In this document: positions 58,804 through 64,000 of the stretch, in pieces | Layout: each line of letters opens with the position of its first letter | Numbering within the stretch: the first letter of the stretch is position 1 | Source: SZUA-265 sp966249405 | GTDB lineage: Bacteria > Myxococcota_A > Polyangia > Polyangiales > Polyangiaceae | NCBI GenBank assembly: GCA_966249405.1 | Contig: CBINDO010000005.1 | Coordinates: 11,375 to 75,374 of the forward strand | Length of the DNA: 64,000 nt | Direction of reading: 5' to 3' | The notes under the pieces: model-generated | What the model was told of the DNA's origin: nothing | Database searches by the model: none | Seen by the model: only the letters and a program-made list of their open reading frames with translations | Position numbers and translations under genes: made by a program

Positions 58804-59972
58804 GGGGTTAGGTTAATCGTGTCGACTGGATCGAGACTATTCTGATAGTCCGGGACAAAGACCTGTGTGAGGCCACCTTTACCATACTGGGTGTTTGCCG
58901 AGGCCGGACCCATTGCAGCCGGAGTGTCTTCTTTGACAACATACTTCCGGACTTGGGGTCGATAAGGACCCGACACCGGATGTGAATGGGTTTTGCTCGG
59001 CATGATCTGGAGTCCATCCGCAAGCGCTCTCGCGCTGCCCCCTGATGCCTTTAACGCGTCTTCCGTCATGTAATACGCTGATTGCCCAGGAAAGCCGCCG
59101 TACAGAACCGTGCCTTTTTTCAGCGTGACGTCGCTATAGTCGTCAACTCCTGGGTAGTCAGGCGTTCCTTGCCACGCTTGAGCCTGAGCAGACGGCGAGT
59201 GCGGCTTGCCGCTAGTGCTTAACCCGAACGGGTCAACAACGTCCGTCGGCGACCCATCGAACCCGTACGTCTGCGTTCCTCCGAGCAGCCCCAACGGATC
59301 CGTCGAAATCCACGTCCCTGTCTCGGCGTCGAAACACCGGAACCGCGTCCACGCGAGTTCGGCGTCGTCGTCGTTCACTTGACCAAGCAAGCGGAACGGC
59401 GACTCCACGCGGGGTTCGCCGCCGCTGACGAAGCCCCCTTCAACCTCGAGTTCAGGGGGACCTTCGGTGGCAATCACCTTGCCGTAGGCCGAGTGTGAGG
59501 CGGCCCACGCGAGGCGACCACTGCCGTCAATCAGCTCCTTGGGCATGCCCAAGTGGTCGTTGACGCACAGGTACGTCTCACCACCTTGCTGTTGCAGAAC
59601 CGGCTCGAAGCCACCGGGTTCGTGCACGAAGGCGCGCGGCCCCGTTTCCGTGTCGAGTTCCCAGGCGAGGACCTCGCCGTCCCACACGAATTCCACACGT
59701 TTGTCTGGTGGTGCCCCAACCCAGCGGCGTGCCGCCGCTGCCTTCCCCACGTCCCGTGCTCCCACGCGCCGGGTGTGTTTTGGGTTACTGGTGAGGTGGT
59801 GGTCTCCCTGATGTGCAGTGGGGTTTTGTTGGGCTGCGTGCTGCGCGCGGTCGGGGAAGGGGAGCGTTGCGCGGTGAGATGCGGACGCCCAAACGTAGAC
59901 TGGCGCCAGCCAGCAGAGTAGTGCGCACGCGAGGGCTAGCCAGTATCGGTACGCACGCTCAATGGTGGCCAC
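58800..59972 (-). CDS. Mini-Rhs: signal leader + Rhs core end + toxin tip
   Basis: About 390 residues from the GTG at 59972 (frame open to 60074). A Sec-type signal (ERAYRYWLALACALLCWLAP, VYVWA) is followed by a leader of about 70 residues ending AAAARRWVGAPP. This is joined directly to the Rhs core at DKRVEFVWDGEVLAWELDTE; the core continues through DDAELAWTRFRCFDAETGTW and ISTDPLGL to VVDPFGLS. The toxin tip of about 130 residues has TLKKGTVLYGGFPGQSAYYM, GLQIMPSKTHSHPVSGPYRP and AANTQYG-like ANTQYGKGGLTQVFVPDYQN; its fold is not certain, possibly ADP-ribosyltransferase-like. All YD repeats that build the Rhs shell are missing. An immunity gene overlaps its stop. Confidence 0.8.
   Translation of the reverse strand: MATIERAYRYWLALACALLCWLAPVYVWASASHRATLPFPDRAQHAAQQNPTAHQGDHHLTSNPKHTRRVGARDVGKAAAARRWVGAPPDKRVEFVWDGEVLAWELDTETGPRAFVHEPGGFEPVLQQQGGETYLCVNDHLGMPKELIDGSGRLAWAASHSAYGKVIATEGPPELEVEGGFVSGGEPRVESPFRLLGQVNDDDAELAWTRFRCFDAETGTWISTDPLGLLGGTQTYGFDGSPTDVVDPFGLSTSGKPHSPSAQAQAWQGTPDYPGVDDYSDVTLKKGTVLYGGFPGQSAYYMTEDALKASGGSARALADGLQIMPSKTHSHPVSGPYRPQVRKYVVKEDTPAAMGPASANTQYGKGGLTQVFVPDYQNSLDPVDTINLTP
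59229..59700 (-). repeat. Rhs core-end homology block, copy 2
   Basis: This stretch is more than 90 % identical by eye to 62130-62610 in the large rhs gene. It includes a segment of about 100 bp (near 59478-59582 and 62381-62484) without a difference. A shorter third copy lies at about 57735-57845. Such blocks are ideal for homologous exchange of toxin tips. Confidence 0.85.
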
Positions 59973-60072
59973 GCACGTAGCGTAGCTTGTGTGCTTCCGT
60001 TTGCCCACTGGATGTACGCGGACCGGTGGCGCTGACGCCGATCGCCTCGCCTTGGACCGGCGGTTTCGGGTC

Positions 60073-60166
60073 ATCGCCTGCGGCGCACAGGTCTTGCCAG
60101 GCCGTCAATGCGCAAAGGTGGTGCGGTGAGACGTGCGGGGCCTGGCATGCCCTCTGCGCCAGAGGG
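60073..60166 (+). repeat. Inter-cassette repeat, copy 2
   Basis: This is the partner of 58205-58294. It ends immediately before the DUF559 gene start and probably contains its promoter or ribosome-site region. Confidence 0.8.
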
Positions 60167-60170
60167 GCTC

Positions 60171-60587
60171 ATGACCCCAAACCACCGTTCCAAGTCTCCT
60201 TCGCGCTCACCGTTTCACGAGCTCACGCTCCGGGAGCGGGCTCGCGTCATGCGGCATTCACCCACGGAAAGTGAAGCGGCGCTTTGGCGGCTGCTCAAAG
60301 GGCGGCAGCTCGGTGTTAGCTTCAAGCGGCAGGTGCCGCTGCTCGGTTACATCGTGGATTTCTACGCGTCGTCAGCCAGGCTGGTGGTCGAGGTGGATGG
60401 TGGGTATCACGCCGAGCAGGCCGCGCTCGATGCCAAGCGGCAGCGGCGGTTGGAGCTCGCGGGGTTTCGCTTCGCGCGGATCGCGAGTGAGCTTGTGCTC
60501 GCTCATCCAGACCTGGTTCTCGCACAAATTAAGCGCGAGCTCACCGCTACCACGTCCGTTCACTGCTGCCGCCGCGGTACGATATAA
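60171..60587 (+). CDS. DUF559 endonuclease-like protein
   Basis: The 138-residue protein belongs to DUF559, small proteins with a restriction-endonuclease/Vsr-like fold. Motifs are HSPTESEAALWRLLKGRQLG, VSFKRQVPLLGYIVDFYASS (catalytic Asp), LVVEVDGGYHAEQAALDAKR (Glu-x-Asp-Gly) and RLELAGFRFARIASELVLA. It is read rightward, against all surrounding rhs and immunity genes, and overlaps the 3' end of an immunity gene by 28 bp. The ATG at 60171 is preferred over 60108. A truncated second copy lies at 61064. A DNA-nicking role in cassette exchange is conceivable, but the family is biochemically undefined. Confidence 0.82.
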   Translation: MTPNHRSKSPSRSPFHELTLRERARVMRHSPTESEAALWRLLKGRQLGVSFKRQVPLLGYIVDFYASSARLVVEVDGGYHAEQAALDAKRQRRLELAGFRFARIASELVLAHPDLVLAQIKRELTATTSVHCCRRGTI

Positions 60588-60994
60588 ATACTAGTACTCC
60601 AGCCCTTGTGGTGGTCAACGCTCACCCCAACCTCTCCCCACGAAAACTCAGCGGACTTCACAGGACCGGGTCTCCCTAACATCCTTCCTAGCCATTCCGC
60701 GTATACTTCCTCCTTCATGAACAGGAAACTTTTGTCCCATATCTTGTCATCCCAGTAAGGCCCAAATTTCCGGTCAAGAGACAAGGAGATCTGTGTTAGG
60801 TTACCGCTCAGAAAGTGGAGCCTCAACGCGCAGGATTCTCCATCTACGTTCGCTTCTCTCAACACATACGATACGTTCTCGCCATTTCTCAAGCTTTCGA
60901 CTGCGCCGATCCGCATGTTGAGCAGCGTGGTCTCTTCGAAGTTAGTCACATCGACCTGGTGTTGATTTATGTCAAGCACACCGTCTTTGAGCAT
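60560..60994 (-). CDS. Orphan immunity protein, paralogue of the 58.4-kb gene
   Basis: The 144-residue protein shares its C-terminal pattern with the 58375-58803 product: EEVYAEWLGRMLGRPGPVKS and FSWGEVGVSVDHHKGWSTSI. The N-terminal half (HQVDVTNFEETTLLNMRIGA) also aligns loosely. No toxin precedes it: upstream are a DUF559 remnant and the immunity gene of the large rhs. Its bases are clearly more AT-rich than its neighbours, a sign of recent arrival. It probably protects against a toxin tip that has been swapped out. Confidence 0.72.
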   Translation of the reverse strand: MLKDGVLDINQHQVDVTNFEETTLLNMRIGAVESLRNGENVSYVLREANVDGESCALRLHFLSGNLTQISLSLDRKFGPYWDDKIWDKSFLFMKEEVYAEWLGRMLGRPGPVKSAEFSWGEVGVSVDHHKGWSTSIYIVPRRQQ

Positions 60995-61063
60995 GTAGTG
61001 TTCCCCGGAACCGCATTATGGCACTATCTCGCCGGGTTCTAGCACGTCTGCATGGTTGGCAAT

Positions 61064-61345
61064 AGAGGGCGCTCTGGCGGCCGCTCAAAGGGCGGCAGCT
61101 CGGCGTCAGCTTCAAGCGGCAAGTGCCGCCGCTCGGGTACACCGTGGACTTCTATGCGTCGTGGGCGAAGGCCGTCGTTGAGGTCGATGGCGGGTATCAT
61201 GCGGAGCGAGCTACGCTCGATGCTAAGCGCCAGCGGCGGTTGGAGCTTGCGGGGTATCGCGGCGTGCGGGTCGCGAGTGAATTCGTGCTTCGGGAGCCGG
61301 AGGTGGTGCGCGAGCGCGTTAGGTGGGCACTCGCGCTCCGAACCT
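61064..61345 (+). pseudogene. Truncated DUF559 copy
   Basis: From AGGGCGCTCTGG onward the frame matches the 60171 gene closely: LKGRQLGVSFKRQVPPLGYT, VDFYASWAKAVVEVDGGYHA, ERATLDAKRQRRLELAGYR, ending near FRKC. The N-terminal HSPTESEAA part is missing and an in-frame TAG stands just before the homology. Beyond about 61345 the frame stays open but runs antisense into the immunity gene. Confidence 0.8.
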
Positions 61346-61407
61346 TCCGTAAATGCACGAGTCCGTTGGGCGAGGCCTACGTGGTTCGAGCGCCCTGGAG
61401 TGGACCG

Positions 61408-61722
61408 CTAGTCCTCAGGTCTTGCGGCACGCCGCTCCCGCAGGCACGCTGGGCAGACCGGGGCCAACTCGCAGAATATTTCGAACGAATCATCCTCGGA
61501 TGAAACGGCAAGACTATCGTGGGGCAAGAATCCTGCCGCCCGCAGGCGCTCTATCATGGCCAGGTCTATGTCGTGACGGGATTCCAAGTTATTTCCAGCA
61601 TTTAGCGTGACTTCAAGAAATCGAGGCTGATTGCCTTCTGCTTTGATGATGGCCGCCACCACCGCTTTCGACGCAAATGCGGCAACCTGGTCGCCATGAA
61701 TGGGGCACTGAACTAGAGCCAT
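61408..61722 (-). CDS. Immunity protein candidate for the large Rhs toxin
   Basis: The 104-residue protein starts 4 bases after the rhs stop, the expected place of the cognate immunity gene. It has two Cys pairs, MALVQCPIHGDQV at the start and APVCPACLRERRA at the end, suggesting a zinc site. Between them lies VVAAIIKAEGNQPRFLEVTL, then LESRHDIDLAMIERLRAAGF. No known immunity family was recognised. Cytosolic. Confidence 0.7.
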   Translation of the reverse strand: MALVQCPIHGDQVAAFASKAVVAAIIKAEGNQPRFLEVTLNAGNNLESRHDIDLAMIERLRAAGFLPHDSLAVSSEDDSFEIFCELAPVCPACLRERRAARPED

Positions 61723-61726
61723 AGAA

Positions 61727-64000
61727 TTAGAATCCTAACCCTTTTAGATACTTATACTGCCCGAGGCCACCTTTGGGAACCTCGACACCGCCAGCTCTCA
61801 GTGTTTCAGCAACGTGGTCGACGCAGCTATTCTTGCGTTGATCGTACGGCCCCAACTGCTTGCCAAGTTGCGATTCTTGGTACGCCTGTGCCCCCTGCCC
61901 GTTTGCCAACGGAACGCGAACGACTTTGTCTGGAGCTCGGGTCGGGTCGGTGGTGATGGTTGTCGTGCTGTAGTCGTGAGACGTGATGACCTGATGGGTG
62001 TGCAGACTCTTGTCCGCAGTTGTCACCTTTACGCTGTAGTGCCCGTAGGGGTTGTTGGCGTTCCCAGGATAGTGGTGAATTTCCGCGTACGACTCGGAGT
62101 GTTGTCCCCCCTGCGTGCTCAGCCCTAACGGATCCACGACGGCGCTGGGCGACCCGTCGAACCCATACGTCTGCGCTCCTCCGAGCAGCCCCAACGGGTC
62201 CGTCGAAATCCACGTCCCCGTTTCCGCGTCGAAACACCGGAACCGCGTCCAAGCGAGTTCGGCGTCGTCGTCGTTTACTTGACCCAAGAGACGGAAAGGC
62301 GACTCCACGCGGGGTTCGCCGCCGCTGACGAAGCCCCCTTCGACCTCGAGTTCGGGGGGGCCTTCAGTCGTGAGCACCTTGCCGTAGGCCGAGTGTGAGG
62401 CGGCCCACGCGAGGCGACCACTGCCGTCAATCAGCTCCTTGGGCATGCCCAAGTGGTCGTTGACGCACAGGTACGTCTCACCGCCCTGCTGTTGCAAGAC
62501 GGGCTCGAACCCACCCGGCTCATGCACGAAAGCGCGAGGACCGCGTTCGGTGTCGAGCTCCCAGGCGAGGACCTCGCCGTCCCACAAGAACTCGACGCGT
62601 TTGTCGTCGAAAGGCCCGCCGCTGCGCGTTTTAGATACACGACGCCCAAACGCGTCGTAGGAGTAGTCGAGGCGGGTGCCGTCGGGTTTGCGGATGGACC
62701 GTAACTTGTCGCGGCCGTCCCAGTCGTATTCGGTGCGTTCCTGGACGTCACCTAACGTCCGGATCTTCGCCGTGCGCCGGCCGCGGGCGTCGTATTCATA
62801 CGACCACTCGCGTTTCTTCAGCAGGCGACCACCTTTGCCGTATTCGCCGTTCGACTTCTCTGACGGTCGCGAGAACACGGAAATCGCTGCGAACTCGCCG
62901 TCGTTCGTTTGCTTGACATACTCGATGATCGACGACGCCGGATCGTGCAGGAACGTCTCCATCAGACGGAACTGACGGGACTCGAGCAAACGACCCGCGG
63001 GGTCGTAGAAGTACATCGAGTGGCCCCAACGGTCGTCCTTGATCTCCGTGACCCGACCCGCTTTGTCGTAGTCGTAGAAGCGACGAGCGGTAGGTTTGTT
63101 CTCGCCAGCGGGCCCCGCCGCGCGCACGATCAGCCGATCGAGTTCATCGTAACCGCTCGCGATCTGCGCTCCGGCGTTGCCCGCACGAAGCACCTCACGG
63201 CCGATCTTGTCGCGTTTGAGGTCGAGGCGATAGCCGTCGTGGTTGAGCCTATCGAGTGAACCGTCCGTCGCGAACTCGTAGCTGGTCGTTGCGCCGTTGG
63301 GCAAGGTGCGTTTGATGATGCGACCTTGGATGTCGCGCTCGTATTGGATGCGTTTGCCTTGCTGGATCTCGGCGGTGACGCGGCCGAATTCGTCGCGTTC
63401 AAAGGTGGTAACGTGGGTTTCGTTGCGTGACGTGATGCGCGCTTGCGTAATGCGTCCCACGACGTCACGGAGGAACTCGCTCTCGGTGTCGTGGGTGAAT
63501 TCGCGGAGCAAGAACTTCGTCCACGAGTACTCGAAGCGGCGGGAAGAGCCGTCGGGGTACGTGATCTGCTCGACCTGGCCGGCGGGGGTGTATTTGTAGT
63601 TGAGCTCGCGCCCGTCGAAGGTCTCTTCCTTGACGACGCGGCCAGCGAAATCGCGCACGTATTGGTGCGTGTCGCCCATCAGGTTGGCGACCTGGAGCAA
63701 CTTCTCGTTCGCGTTGTACTTGAAGCGGTACGCCTGGCCGTTGGCGAGGTTTACCTCTTGTAAGGCATTGATGCCCTTGTACACCATCCACGTCGTCTCA
63801 CCGCTGCCGTTGGTGGACGAGACGAGGCGTGAAGCGCCGTCGTACACGAACTTGCGGCTCGTGCGGTCCGGGAGATCGACCTGCACGCGGCGACCGAGCG
63901 CGTCGTAGGTGACGCGGGTGGTGCGGTCGAGCGCGTCCGTGGCGCTCACGGGCAGGCCAACCGCGTTGTACGCGTAGGTGGTGGCTTCGCCTTTCGGATC
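61727..64000 (-). CDS. Rhs/YD-repeat polymorphic toxin, 5' part off the right edge
   Basis: The visible 757 codons hold many YD repeats (RKFVYDGASRLVSSTNGSGE, YEYDARGRRTAKIRTLGD, DYSYDAFGRRVSKT), which build the hollow Rhs shell around the toxin. The core closes with LAWTRFRCFDAETGTWISTD and VVDPLGLSTQ. The tip of about 130 residues has IHHYPGNANNPYGHYSVKVT, later QLGPYDQRKNSCVDHVAETL and RAGGVEVPKGGLGQYKYLKG. A His in GHYSV followed by a Cys in NSCVDHV matches the order of permuted papain-like (NlpC/LRAT-type) folds. The tip is thus possibly a peptidase, amidase or acyltransferase. Reading continues in frame to the window edge, so the delivery domain is not visible. The immunity gene follows after 4 bases. 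Confidence 0.9.
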   Translation of the reverse strand, partial: DPKGEATTYAYNAVGLPVSATDALDRTTRVTYDALGRRVQVDLPDRTSRKFVYDGASRLVSSTNGSGETTWMVYKGINALQEVNLANGQAYRFKYNANEKLLQVANLMGDTHQYVRDFAGRVVKEETFDGRELNYKYTPAGQVEQITYPDGSSRRFEYSWTKFLLREFTHDTESEFLRDVVGRITQARITSRNETHVTTFERDEFGRVTAEIQQGKRIQYERDIQGRIIKRTLPNGATTSYEFATDGSLDRLNHDGYRLDLKRDKIGREVLRAGNAGAQIASGYDELDRLIVRAAGPAGENKPTARRFYDYDKAGRVTEIKDDRWGHSMYFYDPAGRLLESRQFRLMETFLHDPASSIIEYVKQTNDGEFAAISVFSRPSEKSNGEYGKGGRLLKKREWSYEYDARGRRTAKIRTLGDVQERTEYDWDGRDKLRSIRKPDGTRLDYSYDAFGRRVSKTRSGGPFDDKRVEFLWDGEVLAWELDTERGPRAFVHEPGGFEPVLQQQGGETYLCVNDHLGMPKELIDGSGRLAWAASHSAYGKVLTTEGPPELEVEGGFVSGGEPRVESPFRLLGQVNDDDAELAWTRFRCFDAETGTWISTDPLGLLGGAQTYGFDGSPSAVVDPLGLSTQGGQHSESYAEIHHYPGNANNPYGHYSVKVTTADKSLHTHQVITSHDYSTTTITTDPTRAPDKVVRVPLANGQGAQAYQESQLGKQLGPYDQRKNSCVDHVAETLRAGGVEVPKGGLGQYKYLKGLGF
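62130..62610 (-). repeat. Rhs core-end homology block, copy 1
   Basis: This is the segment of the large rhs gene shared with the mini-rhs at 59229-59700 and, in part, with the broken one at about 57735-57845. Confidence 0.85.

Overview
The window looks like chromosomal DNA of a GC-rich (roughly 60 % by eye) myxobacterium, most likely order Polyangiales of Myxococcota. Two carbohydrate enzymes end in MYXO-CTERM-like sorting tails (Cys motif, hydrophobic stretch, Arg cluster). There are many lipoproteins with long Ser/Thr/Pro linkers after the lipobox, and a large Rhs locus. No rRNA, tRNA, CRISPR array or intact insertion sequence was seen.

Layout. 0-6 kb: a truncated gene, then serA, a YdiJ-type D-2-hydroxyglutarate dehydrogenase and an inositol-monophosphatase-family phosphatase, which form a plausible serine/2-hydroxyglutarate operon. 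6-23 kb: secreted carbohydrate enzymes (GH27, GH30, a BNR propeller protein), mannonate dehydratase and a LacI regulator, mixed with an aspartate aminotransferase, a LuxR regulator, a hydrolase, a flavin monooxygenase and a GT-C membrane protein. 23-30.5 kb: a redox/metal-looking group with hemerythrin, two ferritin-like proteins, tandem PDZ lipoproteins, a CYP152-type P450, a CBS protein and a YetF-type membrane protein. 30.8-45.3 kb: a hemicellulose toolkit with GH43-CBM6, a circularly permuted GH16, an SMP-30 lactonase and four PHB-depolymerase/feruloyl-esterase-like lipoproteins, one of which lacks the nucleophile serine. An ECF sigma - FecR - outer-membrane-like operon is embedded here. 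45.6-53.3 kb: a HlyD/FtsX/LolD-like ABC operon, a translationally coupled operon of very small genes, and a transcarbamylase paralogue with a degraded carbamoyl-phosphate site.

53.3-64 kb, all read leftward apart from two DUF559 copies: a polymorphic-toxin locus. A full-size rhs gene enters from the right edge with a putative papain-like C-terminal toxin and an immunity gene. Downstream lie short rhs derivatives in which a signal-peptide leader is joined straight to the last part of the Rhs core plus a different toxin tip. One is intact, one is a broken TNT-toxin version and one is a leader scrap. They are interleaved with immunity genes, chimeric scraps and DUF559 nuclease-like genes. This reads as an archive of displaced toxin/immunity cassettes. 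Its reuse of one leader junction with different core entry points is the most unusual feature of the window.

A second unexplained element is a structured repeat of about 145 bp present twice in inverted orientation (8.5 kb and 23.6 kb).
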